From NCBI GenBank assembly GCA_035552775.1, contig DASZKW010000106.1, forward strand, positions 1 through 19,371: a stretch of DNA of 19,371 nucleotides, in the 5' to 3' direction. Each line of letters starts with the position of its first letter. Position 1 is the stretch's first letter. Below the pieces are notes generated by a model. It searched no databases, had not been told where the DNA came from, and was given only the letters and a program-made list of their open reading frames with translations. This DNA is from DASZKW01 sp035552775 (lineage in GTDB: Bacteria > Actinomycetota > Acidimicrobiia > Acidimicrobiales > Palsa-688). The position numbers and the translations under genes were made by a program. Positions 5,910 through 14,286 of the stretch are shown one piece after another.

Positions 5910-7502
5910 TCAGGCCATGGCCACGAGGTCGAGGAGGTCGTCGCTCCAGGAGTCCTCGGTCCCCTCGGGCATCATCAGCACCCGGTCGGGGGCCAGCTCG
6001 GCCACGAACCCGGCGTCGTGGCTGACCAGCACCATGGCCCCGGGCCAGTCGGCCAGGGCCCTGCCGATGGCCTCGCGCGACGGGGGGTCCAAGTTGTTGG
6101 TCGGCTCGTCGAGCAGGAGCAGGTTGTGGCGCCCAGAGACGAGTTGGGCCAGCGCCAGCTTGGTCTTCTCCCCGCCCGACAGCGTCGACGCGTCCTGGAA
6201 CGCCTTGTCGCCCACCAAGGCGAACATGCCGAGCAGGGCCCGCAGCTCGGTCTCGGGCGCCCCCGACTGGTCGCGCATGTGGGCCAGCACGGCGCGGCCG
6301 GCGTGGATCCCCTCGTGCTCCTGCGCGTAGTAGCCGACGCTGACCCCCACACCGGTGCGGAACGAGCCCGCGGTCGGGTCGGTCACCCCGGCCAGGATGC
6401 GCAGCAGGCTGGTCTTGCCGGCGCCGTTGAGGCCCATGACGAGCAGGCGCTCACCCCGCTCGACACTGAAACCCACGTCGGCGAACACCGCCTCGGTCGT
6501 GTAGGCCTTGGCCAGGCTGTCCACGTCGAGCACGAGGCGCCCCGAGTGGGGCGGCTCGGGGAAGCGGACCTTGTACGCGCGCTCGCCCCGGCGGGGGGTG
6601 ACCACCGCACCCGCGGTCAGGCGGGTCACCCGCTTGTCGATGCTCTTGGCCACCCGGGCCCGCTTGGCTGTCTGGTGCCGCATCGAGTTGGCGAGGTCGG
6701 ATAGGCGCTTGATCTCCGCGGACTGGCGCTCGGCCAGCTTGGCTTGGCGTTCCTCGTCCTTGGCCCGGGCGTCGCGGTACTGGCTGTGGGTGCCCTTGTA
6801 CTCCACGATGCTCCCCTCGTCCAGATGGAGCACCCTGGTGATGGCCTCGTCGAGCAGATCGAGGTCATGGCTGACCACGAGCAGGGCACCACGATAGCTG
6901 CGCAGGAAGCCCATGAGCCACGCCTTGGCGTCACTATCGAGGTGGTTGGTGGGCTCGTCGAGCATGAGCACGTCGCTGCCGGCGAACAGGATGCGGGCCA
7001 GGTCCACCCGGCGCCGCTCCCCGCCGGACAGCACCCCGACGGGCAGGTCGACCCGATCAGCGGTCAGCCCGAGGCCGGCGACCAACTGGCGCACCTCGGA
7101 ATCCGCCGCGTAACCGCCGGCGGCGGAGAAAGAATCCTCGGCGCGCGCGAAGCGTTGGATGGCCCGCTCCGACGGGTGCTCTTCAATGGCCAGGCGTAAC
7201 TTCTCCAGGCGTTCAACGGCCTCGTCGAGCCCGCGGCCCGAAAGGACGTGGGACAAAGCGGTGGTCCCCGTGTCCTCACTGGCCCGCCGCGGCTCTTGGG
7301 ACAGGAAGCCCAGGCGCCCCTGGCGGACCACGGTGCCCCCCGCCGGCTCGTCGTCGCCGGCGAGAACCCTCAGCAGGCTGGTCTTTCCGGCCCCGTTGCG
7401 CCCCACCAGCCCGACCTTGTCGCCGGCGCGCACGATGAACGACGCCTCCACCAGGGTGAAGCGCCCGCCCACCTCCACGCTCAGCTCGCGGGTTTGCAGC
7501 AC
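5910..7502 (-). CDS. ABC-F family ATPase (ribosome-associated type)
   Basis: This is a 530-aa protein with two ABC domains and no membrane segment. Domain 1 has Walker A GRNGAGKT (34-41), signature LSGGE (158-162), Walker B LMLDEPTNHLD (from 179) and H212. A charged, Lys/Arg-rich helical linker (about 235-320) corresponds to the P-site tRNA interaction motif of ABC-F proteins. Domain 2 has GLNGAGKT (357-364), LSGGE (441-445), LLLLDEP (461-467) and H495. ABC-F proteins act on the ribosome as translation factors or give antibiotic protection; which one cannot be read here. The open frame extends far upstream, but homology starts at GTG 7502 (VLQTRELSV). GGGAG lies unusually close to that codon. 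It is divergent from the gene at 7623. Confidence 0.88.
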   Translation of the reverse strand: MLQTRELSVEVGGRFTLVEASFIVRAGDKVGLVGRNGAGKTSLLRVLAGDDEPAGGTVVRQGRLGFLSQEPRRASEDTGTTALSHVLSGRGLDEAVERLEKLRLAIEEHPSERAIQRFARAEDSFSAAGGYAADSEVRQLVAGLGLTADRVDLPVGVLSGGERRRVDLARILFAGSDVLMLDEPTNHLDSDAKAWLMGFLRSYRGALLVVSHDLDLLDEAITRVLHLDEGSIVEYKGTHSQYRDARAKDEERQAKLAERQSAEIKRLSDLANSMRHQTAKRARVAKSIDKRVTRLTAGAVVTPRRGERAYKVRFPEPPHSGRLVLDVDSLAKAYTTEAVFADVGFSVERGERLLVMGLNGAGKTSLLRILAGVTDPTAGSFRTGVGVSVGYYAQEHEGIHAGRAVLAHMRDQSGAPETELRALLGMFALVGDKAFQDASTLSGGEKTKLALAQLVSGRHNLLLLDEPTNNLDPPSREAIGRALADWPGAMVLVSHDAGFVAELAPDRVLMMPEGTEDSWSDDLLDLVAMA

Positions 7503-7622
7503 GCTCCCATGATGGCCGGGGATGGCCGCGACCGGCGAGGCAGTTTCGACGCGAGGAGTGAACGGTGGCGACGGGGGGTAAGCCGAGGAGGCTTCTCTTT
7601 CCCAATTCGTGGAGTCTTCACA

Positions 7623-8684
7623 TTGGTTCCTGTCACCGCCGAGGTGCGCCCGCGAGGGCCGCTGTCGGAGCACCTTCTCACCAGCTTGGGGCGCCCGCCC
7701 CACCTCCTGGCCCCAGGACCGGCGGCGGCGGCCTGCGACCCCCTCGATGACGACGACTTCCAGCTGGCGCTGTACTGCTGCTACGAGTTGCACTACCGGG
7801 GCCTGCCCGGCGCTCCCGAGGGTTGGGAGTGGGAGCCGTCGCTGCTGCGATGGCGCGGCGTCCTCGAGCGCCGGTTCGAGGACCGCCTCCTCGCCGAGGT
7901 GCCTCTTCCGGGGGTGGTAGCCGGCGACGTGGTGCCGGCGCTGTGGGTCCTCGCCGGCGACGCCAGCGGGTGGGCGGCCAACGCCGGCGGCGGGACTGCC
8001 GGCGCCCCCGTGCCTTCGGGGCCCTCCCTGTCGGGGTGGGTGCTCGCCAACGGCGAGCTCCACCACGCCCGTGAGCTCGCCGTGCACCGCTCCGCCTACC
8101 AGTTGAAGGAGGCCGACCCCCACACGTGGGCCATCCCCCGCCTCGACGGCCGGGCCAAGGCGGCCATGGTCGCCATCCAAGCCGACGAGTACGGCAACGG
8201 GACCGCCGCCCGGATGCACTCGTCGTTGTTCGCCAAGACCATGGAGGCACTGGGGCTCGATTCCCGCTACGGCGCCTACCTCGACTACCTGCCGGCCGCC
8301 ACACTTGCCACCATCAATCTCATTTCCCTGCTCGGTCTTCATCGCCGCCTACGGGGAGCGCTGGTCGGGCACCTCGCCCTGTTCGAGATGACGTCGGTGG
8401 TACCCATGGGCCGCTACGACGCGTGGCTCGGGCGCTTGGGGGTCGCGGAGGAGGGCAGGGCGTTTTACGCCGTGCACGTCGCCGCTGACGCCGTTCACCG
8501 CCACGTGGCGGCCGACGAACTCGTGGCAGGCCTGCTCGAGTCCGATCCCGAACTCGGCGCCCAGGTGTTGTGGGGGGCGCAGGTGCTGTCCGCCGTCGAG
8601 GCGCGCTTCTCCGCCCGGTTGCTGGGGGCGTGGGAGGCCGGACGCCCGTTGCTGTTGCCTGGTGCCAGAGCCGTTGCCGCCTAG
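7623..8684 (+). CDS. Iron-containing redox enzyme (haem-oxygenase-like diiron) family
   Basis: This is a 353-aa all-helical protein. The motifs YELHYRG (54-60), LKEADPHTWAIPRL (161-174), QADEYGNG (187-193), H199, FEMTS (254-258) and H285/H292 fit the iron-containing redox enzyme family with a haem-oxygenase-like fold (HDO/DUF3865 type). There E and H residues bind iron and O2-dependent chemistry follows. The substrate is unknown. The start is uncertain: TTG 7623 has GGAG at 8-nt spacing and is chosen, GTG 7644 is the next option, and an ATG at 7509 would abut the divergent ABC-F gene. Residues 118-135 are an Ala/Gly/Pro-rich loop. It is expressed divergently from the ABC-F operon across about 120 bp. 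Confidence 0.8.
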   Translation: MVPVTAEVRPRGPLSEHLLTSLGRPPHLLAPGPAAAACDPLDDDDFQLALYCCYELHYRGLPGAPEGWEWEPSLLRWRGVLERRFEDRLLAEVPLPGVVAGDVVPALWVLAGDASGWAANAGGGTAGAPVPSGPSLSGWVLANGELHHARELAVHRSAYQLKEADPHTWAIPRLDGRAKAAMVAIQADEYGNGTAARMHSSLFAKTMEALGLDSRYGAYLDYLPAATLATINLISLLGLHRRLRGALVGHLALFEMTSVVPMGRYDAWLGRLGVAEEGRAFYAVHVAADAVHRHVAADELVAGLLESDPELGAQVLWGAQVLSAVEARFSARLLGAWEAGRPLLLPGARAVAA

Positions 8685-8720
8685 ACCGAGATCGCGCAGG
8701 TTCGCCCACTACAGCGGTAA

Positions 8721-8762
8721 ATGTATGAACGAGTTGTTACATAAAACCGGGCATGATAGACA
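8721..8762 (+). promoter_or_regulatory. Candidate promoter and 22-bp operator-like palindrome
   Basis: The palindrome ATGTATGAAC-GA-GTTGTTACAT (8721-8742) matches at 8 of 10 positions per arm. TTGTTA (8734-8739) within it and TAGACA (8757-8762), 17 nt downstream, could be -35 and -10 elements. It is an AT-rich island in the otherwise GC-rich 275-bp gap before the beta-helix gene; the rest of the gap (8763-8959) shows no clear structure. A regulator bound here would cover the -35 box. Confidence 0.4.
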
Positions 8763-8959
8763 TAGGTGAAACGGGTTTGGCTGGGATAAGAGGGGTGCGT
8801 GCCAGGGCGGCGTGTGCTGAAGAGGGGAGCGTTCAGCCACCCAGCGTGTAGGCGGGACAGGTCAGAGTGCTCCCACGACGCTCGACGTCTGCCTAGAGAT
8901 CGGGCGCTCCGGCGGCCTTAACCGAGATATCCAGTCGAACAGACAAAGGACCATGGATT

Positions 8960-10435
8960 ATGCGATTTCGACGTGTCATGACGGCGGTACCAGCGGTGGC
9001 GATGGTGGCCACGGGTGCTTGGGTGTACCCAGCGGCTGCTGCCCCTGCCCAGACCCTGGCCTGCGGGTCGGTGGTGACCCACAGCACCACACTGACCGGC
9101 GATGTAGGACCGTGCGCCGGTGACGGCCTCACCATCGCCGCCAACAACGTCCATCTCAACCTGAACGGCCACAAGGTCTTCGGGACCTTCTCGCCCGCGG
9201 GGGCCGACGGGATTCCCTTCGCCCACAATGCGAGCTCCGGCGTCAACTTCGCTGGCAACAACACCGGGAATGGCCCCGCCGGGGTACGGTTCGCCGACGT
9301 GACAGGATCGACGCTCGGGAACGGCGAGGTGTTCAACTTCTCCGTCGGGGTCCTCATCGACCACGGTTCCAGCAACACGGTCACGGGCATCGACGCCCAT
9401 GACAACGTCGGAGCCGGAAGCAATGACAACTGGGGTGACGGTATCTCCGCCGACTTCTCCAATGGCAACACCATCCGCGGCAATGTCGCCGATCACAACG
9501 GCGTCTACTCGGGGATCTCCATCGTTGACGCCTCGAGCAACAACATGGTGGCCGACAACCAGGTGGCGGACAACAACATCGCCTTCGGAAACTTCGGCAT
9601 CCGGGTGGAGGGGCCAAACGCCCTCAACAACGTCGTCCAGGGCAACACCGTGACCGGTTCCTACAACTCTGGGATAGCCGTCCTGCCGTCGTGCACCAAC
9701 ATCTTCACCAGCGTTTCCCTACCGCTGCAGTGCATGGCCAACGGGGTCCCGAACGTGGCCAACACAGGTACCATCATCCGGGACAACGTGGCTGACACTA
9801 ACGGCGCCAACGGCATCGTGCTGTTCGCCATGGGTACCTCGTACGTCTACCAGCCCACCGACGAGACCATCACGGGCAACACGACCGATAACAACACTGG
9901 TGACGGCATCAGCCTGTTCGGCGGTGGGTGTACCAACAATCCCTCGCCGACAAGCCCCATAACCTGCGCCGCCACCAACAACGTTATCAGCCACAACACG
10001 TCACTCCACAACGGATACCTCAGCGTCCAGCAGGGCAACAGTCCCGGTAACGGCATCACGCTGGGCTCAGGCGCCAACAACAACACCGTCGACCACAACA
10101 CCGTGGACAACAATGCTGGCGACGGCATCCAGCTCCAGATCGGCGACATCTACGGCGGCCCCCCCGACTACCCTGTTATCGGGACGATCCCGGGGTCGGG
10201 AGCATCCAACAACGTGCTGGTCCACAACGTGGGCTTGGGCAACAAGGTCTTCGACGGCGAGGACCAGACCCCGGGCTGCGACAACAACATCTGGAGCCAC
10301 AACGTGCTCCAGACCGTTAACCAGCCGTGCGTCCTCGGCTCAGGCCCCCGGGCCGGTAGCGTGCCGCCCGGACAGATGAGCAAGGCGACCAACCAAAGCA
10401 ATGGCATGGCCTTCGCTCGCCACGGCCACATCTAA
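8960..10435 (+). CDS. Secreted right-handed parallel beta-helix protein
   Basis: This is a 491-aa protein. A Sec signal peptide is clear: MRFRRV, a hydrophobic core (7-22) and an Ala-rich cleavage region near 25-30. The rest is a ladder of PbH1-type repeats rich in N-N and N-x-V steps (NTVTG, NNMVADN, NNVVQGN, NVISHN, NNTVDHN), the pattern of NosD/pectate-lyase-like parallel beta-helices. Asn ladders stabilise the coil. Four Cys occur in loops (CTNIF, QCM, GCTNN, ITCA) and may form disulphides. No catalytic triad of a named lyase is evident, so it may bind or cleave an extracellular polysaccharide, or be structural. There is no LPXTG or membrane anchor. ATG 8960 is preceded by AAAGGA at 9 nt; the nearby ATG 8953 is out of frame. 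It appears to be monocistronic. Confidence 0.85.
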   Translation: MRFRRVMTAVPAVAMVATGAWVYPAAAAPAQTLACGSVVTHSTTLTGDVGPCAGDGLTIAANNVHLNLNGHKVFGTFSPAGADGIPFAHNASSGVNFAGNNTGNGPAGVRFADVTGSTLGNGEVFNFSVGVLIDHGSSNTVTGIDAHDNVGAGSNDNWGDGISADFSNGNTIRGNVADHNGVYSGISIVDASSNNMVADNQVADNNIAFGNFGIRVEGPNALNNVVQGNTVTGSYNSGIAVLPSCTNIFTSVSLPLQCMANGVPNVANTGTIIRDNVADTNGANGIVLFAMGTSYVYQPTDETITGNTTDNNTGDGISLFGGGCTNNPSPTSPITCAATNNVISHNTSLHNGYLSVQQGNSPGNGITLGSGANNNTVDHNTVDNNAGDGIQLQIGDIYGGPPDYPVIGTIPGSGASNNVLVHNVGLGNKVFDGEDQTPGCDNNIWSHNVLQTVNQPCVLGSGPRAGSVPPGQMSKATNQSNGMAFARHGHI

Positions 10436-10451
10436 CTGAGCAGTACGTGCG

Positions 10452-10485
10452 TCGACCGGCTGGGACGTTCGTCCCGGCCGGTCGA
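10452..10485. terminator. Bidirectional terminator hairpin
   Basis: The arms TCGACCGGCTGGGAC (10452-10466) and 10471-10485 pair over 15 bp with one G-U around a GTTC loop. It lies 17 bp after the beta-helix stop and before the convergent larC end at 10529. It has no U-tract, as is usual in high-GC actinobacteria. Confidence 0.65.
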
Positions 10486-10528
10486 TGACTCGGGAGCCGG
10501 AGGGAGGCGGATTTCGGCGGGGGACCAG

Positions 10529-11863
10529 TTAGCCGGCGCTGTCGCCATCGGGTCGCCGGGGTGCTTCAGAGGGCGAGATCGGTGTCGTTTCGGCGTCGGT
10601 CGTTATGGCGTCGGCGGTCAATAAGTGGGCCTGCTCTTCGGCCCGGCGGATAACATCACGGACCGGCACGCCGAGCAAGCGGGCGGCGCGGGCCGCGTCG
10701 TCATGCTCGGCCTTCACCCGCATTGCGCTCGTCTTGATACGGATCGGGTAGCCACCCACCTCGACCTCGCTGATCTGGCGGCGGGCTGCCCACCGAGTCA
10801 ACTGTTGCCCCCGTACCCCGAGTGTGCCCGTCTCCGCCATCATCAGGTCACGGACCTGGCCGGCGAGGACCGGATCGGTCAGGGCGCTGACCACGTGGGC
10901 GGGGCGACCCTTCTTGCCCATCACCGGTGTCACCCAGGCGTCGTAGGCGCCGGCGGCGAGGAGGGAGGCGATGGTGTCGGCCAGGACCTCGCCGGTGACA
11001 TCGTCGACGTTGGCTTCAAGGAGAAATACGGGCTGGCCCTGCGGCGACCCCGCGGCGCGCCCGGAGTCGTCGGCGCCGGTGGGGTCGCCGGCGCGGGTGA
11101 AGTCGGCGCCGCTGGCGGGCTCGCCGGCCAGGGAGCGGGCGCCGACGGTCTCGCCGATGACTACTTGGACCACGTTGGGGAGCCCCTCGAGGTCGCGGGT
11201 GCCGGCGCCGAATCCGCTCGCCTGCACGGTCATCGCCGGCATCGGACCCCAACCCTCGACCAGGGCGGCGAGCAGGGCCGCGCCGGTCGGGGTGGTCAGT
11301 TCGTGGGGGATATCCGTGCCGTAGGTAGGCGCCCCCCGGAGGAGTTCGACCACTGCGGGGGTGGGGACGGGGAGGTGCCCGTGGGCGCTGCGCACCCGGC
11401 CGTGGCCTTGGGCCACCGCGCTGGAGTGGATTTGGTCCACCCCGAGCAGTTCGAGGGCCACGCATGTGCCGACAATGTCGATGATGGCGTCGACTCCGCC
11501 CACCTCGTGGAGGTGCACCTGGCCAGGAGGGCGACCGTGCAGGCGCCCCTCCGCCTCGGCCAGGGCGGCGAATGCGCCCAGCGCCCTGTGCCGCACCCGC
11601 TCGGCCAGTCGGGCCTCGGTGATTAGACCGACGATGTGTGAGTGGGTGCGCACCACGCCGCTCTCCTGCGTCCGCACGTCGACGTGGGTGGCGGTCAGCC
11701 CGGCGCGAAGGACACTGTGGGTCTCCAGCGACCAGCCCCCTATGGGGAGTGCGACCAGTTCCCTCTCGATGAGAGAGAGGTCGGCGCCTGCGTCGACGAG
11801 GCTGCCGAGCGCCATGTCGCCGGCGATACCGGAGAAGCAGTGCCACCAGGCCAGGGTTGTCAC
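10529..11863 (-). CDS. larC: LarC, nickel insertion into the pincer cofactor
   Basis: This 444-aa cytoplasmic enzyme is a CTP-dependent cyclometallase that inserts Ni into the pyridinium bis-thiocarboxylate made by LarB and LarE. Its N-terminal part has WHCFSGIAGDM (7-17), VHLHEVGGVDAIIDI (116-130) and GHGRVRSAHGHLPVPTPA (153-170). The C-terminal part has LEANVDDVTGE (282-292) and VMGKKGRP (314-321). In Lactobacillus plantarum the two halves are joined by programmed frameshifting; here they are one frame, linked by an Ala/Gly/Asp-rich stretch (about 240-277). GTG 11863 overlaps the larB stop by GTGA, giving coupling. Neither LarE nor the client racemase LarA is in the window. The C-terminal 25 residues look unconserved. 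Confidence 0.9.
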   Translation of the reverse strand: MTTLAWWHCFSGIAGDMALGSLVDAGADLSLIERELVALPIGGWSLETHSVLRAGLTATHVDVRTQESGVVRTHSHIVGLITEARLAERVRHRALGAFAALAEAEGRLHGRPPGQVHLHEVGGVDAIIDIVGTCVALELLGVDQIHSSAVAQGHGRVRSAHGHLPVPTPAVVELLRGAPTYGTDIPHELTTPTGAALLAALVEGWGPMPAMTVQASGFGAGTRDLEGLPNVVQVVIGETVGARSLAGEPASGADFTRAGDPTGADDSGRAAGSPQGQPVFLLEANVDDVTGEVLADTIASLLAAGAYDAWVTPVMGKKGRPAHVVSALTDPVLAGQVRDLMMAETGTLGVRGQQLTRWAARRQISEVEVGGYPIRIKTSAMRVKAEHDDAARAARLLGVPVRDVIRRAEEQAHLLTADAITTDAETTPISPSEAPRRPDGDSAG

Positions 11864-12699
11864 AGGCGACGGGCTGCCGGGGCCGCCGGGCGGGAGCGAA
11901 CCGCTGACGGGTTCGTCGTGTGGGTCGGTGCCTCCGTAGGCGGTGGGCGGTGGGCCGTGGGCGGTCCCAGGGCCCGAGCGACGGCGTGCGCGGCGCCGAA
12001 CCCGTTGTCGATGCCGACGACCACCAGCCCCGATGCGCAGCTGGCCAACATGCCGAGCAGAGCGGTGACCCCCGCCAATGAGGCGCCATAGCCGACGCTG
12101 GTGGGCACGGCCACGACGGGTGCCGGCGTCAGGCCGCCCACCACGCTGGCCAGGGCGCCCTCCATCCCCGCAACCACGACAAGGGCGTCGGCGGCGGCCA
12201 GCTCGTCGACGTGGCCGAGCAGCCGGTGCAGCCCTGCCACCCCGCAGTCCGCCAGGAGGCGTGGTCGGAAACCCAGGGCTCCGAGTGTGGAGCTGCATTC
12301 GTCGGCCACCGCCAGGTCGGCGGTTCCGGCGGTGACGACGAGCACCGCTTCGGGTCGCCTCGGTGCCGGGCGCCACACGACCGTGCCGGGGCGGCGATCC
12401 CCGCCTGGATTGGCGGCGAGGGCAGAGGCGATCTGCTCGTCGTCGGCCCGGCTGAGGATCACCGGACCGCCCCCCTGGTCTCCGAGGAGCTCGGCGACGA
12501 TGCCGGCGCAGTGTTCGGGGGTCTTGCCGGGCGCATAGACGGCTTCGGGGAAACCCAGGCGAAGGGCCCGGTGGTGGTCGACTCGTGCGTAGCCGAGGTC
12601 GGCGAACGGGAGGCGGCGCAGGCGCCGCAGCGCCTCGTCCGGGTCGACGGCGCCGCTGCGCACATCGTCAAGCAGTCGGCGCAGCTGAGATTCGTCCAT
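11860..12699 (-). CDS. larB: LarB, nicotinate adenine dinucleotide carboxylase/hydrolase
   Basis: This is a 279-aa protein. LarB makes pyridinium-3,5-dicarboxylate mononucleotide from NaAD, the first step of nickel-pincer cofactor synthesis. The first 75 residues are the LarB-specific part (DLGYARVDHHRALRLGFPE, 34-52). Residues about 118-250 form the PurE-like domain with TAGTADLAVADE (123-134), VVAGMEGALASVVGGL with E180, and the MLASCASGLVVVGIDNGFGAA block with C221. As I recall, the equivalents of E180 and C221 are catalytic in the L. plantarum enzyme. The tail after 246 is Pro/Thr/Ala-rich and longer than usual, and its DNA holds short GGCGGTGG-type repeats. GGGAGG lies upstream of ATG 12699. 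It is divergent from pheA across 133 bp. Confidence 0.9.
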   Translation of the reverse strand: MDESQLRRLLDDVRSGAVDPDEALRRLRRLPFADLGYARVDHHRALRLGFPEAVYAPGKTPEHCAGIVAELLGDQGGGPVILSRADDEQIASALAANPGGDRRPGTVVWRPAPRRPEAVLVVTAGTADLAVADECSSTLGALGFRPRLLADCGVAGLHRLLGHVDELAAADALVVVAGMEGALASVVGGLTPAPVVAVPTSVGYGASLAGVTALLGMLASCASGLVVVGIDNGFGAAHAVARALGPPTAHRPPPTEAPTHTTNPSAVRSRPAAPAARRL

Positions 12700-12820
12700 G
12701 GCGCCTCCCATGGTGCCCGCAACCGGCGGCACGGCGCACGGACGATCTGGCCGCAACCTGTCCGCGCTGGTCAATGGGCGGCCGAAAGCCCACCCGGGAG
12801 GACGCCTCGAGCCTCGTCGC

Positions 12821-12835
12821 TATCCTCCCGGGATG
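12821..12835 (+). promoter_or_regulatory. pheA leaderless-type promoter (-10 and start)
   Basis: TATCCT (12821-12826) is separated by exactly 6 nt from ATG 12833, and no purine-rich RBS is present between them. This TANNNT-6nt-ATG spacing is the hallmark of leaderless genes in actinobacteria, so transcription probably begins at the A of the ATG. No good -35 is evident. Confidence 0.5.
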
Positions 12836-13783
12836 CACAACCCCGTCGACCCAGATGCCACCGTCGGCTTCCTCGGCCCCTCTGGGACGTTCACCGAGGA
12901 GGCTCTTCGCAGCCAGCCAGACCTGGCCCGAGCAAAGCCGCAGGCCATGGGATCGTTTATCGAGGTGCTCGATGCCGTCGAGGCAGGCGTGGTCGCCTAC
13001 GGCTTCGTGGCCATGGAGAACTCGATAGAGGGAACCGTCTCGGTCACCCTCGACGAGCTGGTGTTCGAACGCGATCTGCTCATCGTGCGCGAGGTGGTCC
13101 TGCCGGTGACCCAGAACCTGGTCGCTCTACCGGGCACCAAGTTGGCGGAGGTCGACACCGTGGTGTCGTTTCCCCACGCCATCGGGCAGTGCCGGGCGTG
13201 GGTCCGGGCCCACCTCCCCGGAGTCGAAGAGGTGGCCAGCACATCCACCGCCGCCGCGGTGCGCTATGTCGGCGAACACCGTCAGCCGGGCACGGTGGCG
13301 ATCGGCACGGCGCTGGCCGCCTCCCTGTACGGCCTCGACGTGCTCGCCCACCGGATCGAGGACCACCCCGACAACGCCACCCGCTTCGTACTGGTCGCTT
13401 CTCCCACCGCAGGAATCCCCGCCCCGAGCGGCCACGACAAGACGAGCATCGTGTGTTTCCAGTCGGCCGACCGGCCGGGGAGCCTGCACGCCATCCTCGG
13501 CCAATTCTCCGCTCGCGACATCAACCTGCGCAAGCTCGAGTCCCGCCCCACTCGGCGCGCGCTCGGGGACTATTGCTTCGTGATCGACCTCGTCGGCCAT
13601 GTCGGCGACGAGGTCGTGGCCGACTGCCTGCGGGACCTGCACGCCACCCTGCCGGCGGTCAAGTTCCTCGGTTCGTACCCTGCCGCCGGCGAGATGAGCG
13701 CGGAGATCCGCAGGGACGTGCACGCCGCTTGGGCGGCAGCCGACGAGTGGATCCAAGGCCTGCGGGCTTCCGTACACGAATAA
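12833..13783 (+). CDS. pheA: Prephenate dehydratase
   Basis: This 316-aa monofunctional enzyme converts prephenate to phenylpyruvate in phenylalanine synthesis. The PDT domain (9-190) has GFLGPSGTFTE (12-22), ENSIEGTVS (62-70), the STAAAVRY block and the catalytic NATRF (T183, R184, F185). The C-terminal ACT domain (about 204-283) starts SIVCFQSADRPGSLHAIL and carries ESRP (236-239), the Phe-binding feedback site, so the enzyme should be inhibited by phenylalanine. No chorismate mutase domain is fused. ATG 12833 is chosen because homology begins there and it fits a leaderless start; the open frame upstream overlaps the larB promoter region. It is followed by a strong hairpin. Confidence 0.94.
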   Translation: MHNPVDPDATVGFLGPSGTFTEEALRSQPDLARAKPQAMGSFIEVLDAVEAGVVAYGFVAMENSIEGTVSVTLDELVFERDLLIVREVVLPVTQNLVALPGTKLAEVDTVVSFPHAIGQCRAWVRAHLPGVEEVASTSTAAAVRYVGEHRQPGTVAIGTALAASLYGLDVLAHRIEDHPDNATRFVLVASPTAGIPAPSGHDKTSIVCFQSADRPGSLHAILGQFSARDINLRKLESRPTRRALGDYCFVIDLVGHVGDEVVADCLRDLHATLPAVKFLGSYPAAGEMSAEIRRDVHAAWAAADEWIQGLRASVHE

Positions 13784-13839
13784 GGACCCCGTGGTCCGCC
13801 AGGCTGACTGGCGTCGCTGTGTCCCGGCCGGCGCTGGAT

Positions 13840-13896
13840 GAGACCCGGAGTTGGTCTCGGGGCGCAAACCCGGAAATGGCTGCGGGTTTGCGCCCC
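13840..13896. terminator. Double hairpin, probable bidirectional terminator
   Basis: A 6-bp hairpin (GAGACC/GGTCTC, 13840-13858) adjoins a perfect 14-bp stem: GGGGCGCAAACCCG (13859-13872) with its complement at 13883-13896 and a 10-nt loop. It lies between the pheA stop (13783) and the convergent STAS gene (ends 13945). Confidence 0.65.
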
Positions 13897-13944
13897 GATC
13901 TCTCGCCCGCGCCGTGCTTCGAGAGCTGGGGGAGCAGGGTGCTC

Positions 13945-14286
13945 TCAGGCGGCGTGAGCGCGATGGTATAGGTCGGAACCGGCGGGGTGGCCGGCGAGGA
14001 ACCGGGACGTACGCCTCACCACTGGGCTCAGTTGTTCCAGGCGGCACTCGGCGCCGGCGTTCTCCAAAAGGTGAGCTACCCGTTTCACGGCGCGCCAGCC
14101 GGCGGCATCGACGAACGTGACATCGGCCAAATCCAGGGCGACATCGTCGACGCCGAGGTCGACCAGTGTGGCGGCGACGTCGGAGAGACGCCAGGCGTTG
14201 GCGGTGTCGATCTCGCCGCTCACCCAGACCCAGCAGGACCTCCGGCTGCCGACCACCTCGATCGAGATCCCGTCTTGGTAGCTCAT
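13945..14286 (-). CDS. STAS-domain protein (anti-sigma antagonist-like)
   Basis: This is a 113-aa, single STAS domain: VWVSGEIDTANAWRLSD (19-35), then ALDLADVTFVDAAGWRAV (50-67). In regulated SpoIIAA-type antagonists the residue after the D of the D-S-S-G loop is phosphorylated; here the loop is D60-A-A-G63, with no Ser or Thr, so control by an anti-sigma kinase is unlikely. It may be a constitutive binder or a partner in a stressosome-like complex. ATG 14286 has AAGGAG at 5-nt spacing; the ORF extends 18 codons upstream, but that part is not STAS. No kinase or sigma gene is adjacent, so it is an orphan. Confidence 0.78.
   Translation of the reverse strand: MSYQDGISIEVVGSRRSCWVWVSGEIDTANAWRLSDVAATLVDLGVDDVALDLADVTFVDAAGWRAVKRVAHLLENAGAECRLEQLSPVVRRTSRFLAGHPAGSDLYHRAHAA

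Noticed and set aside
8763..8959. Possible riboswitch in the leader of the beta-helix gene
   Set aside because: I compared it mentally with c-di-AMP, c-di-GMP, glutamine and cobalamin consensus cores and found no convincing match.
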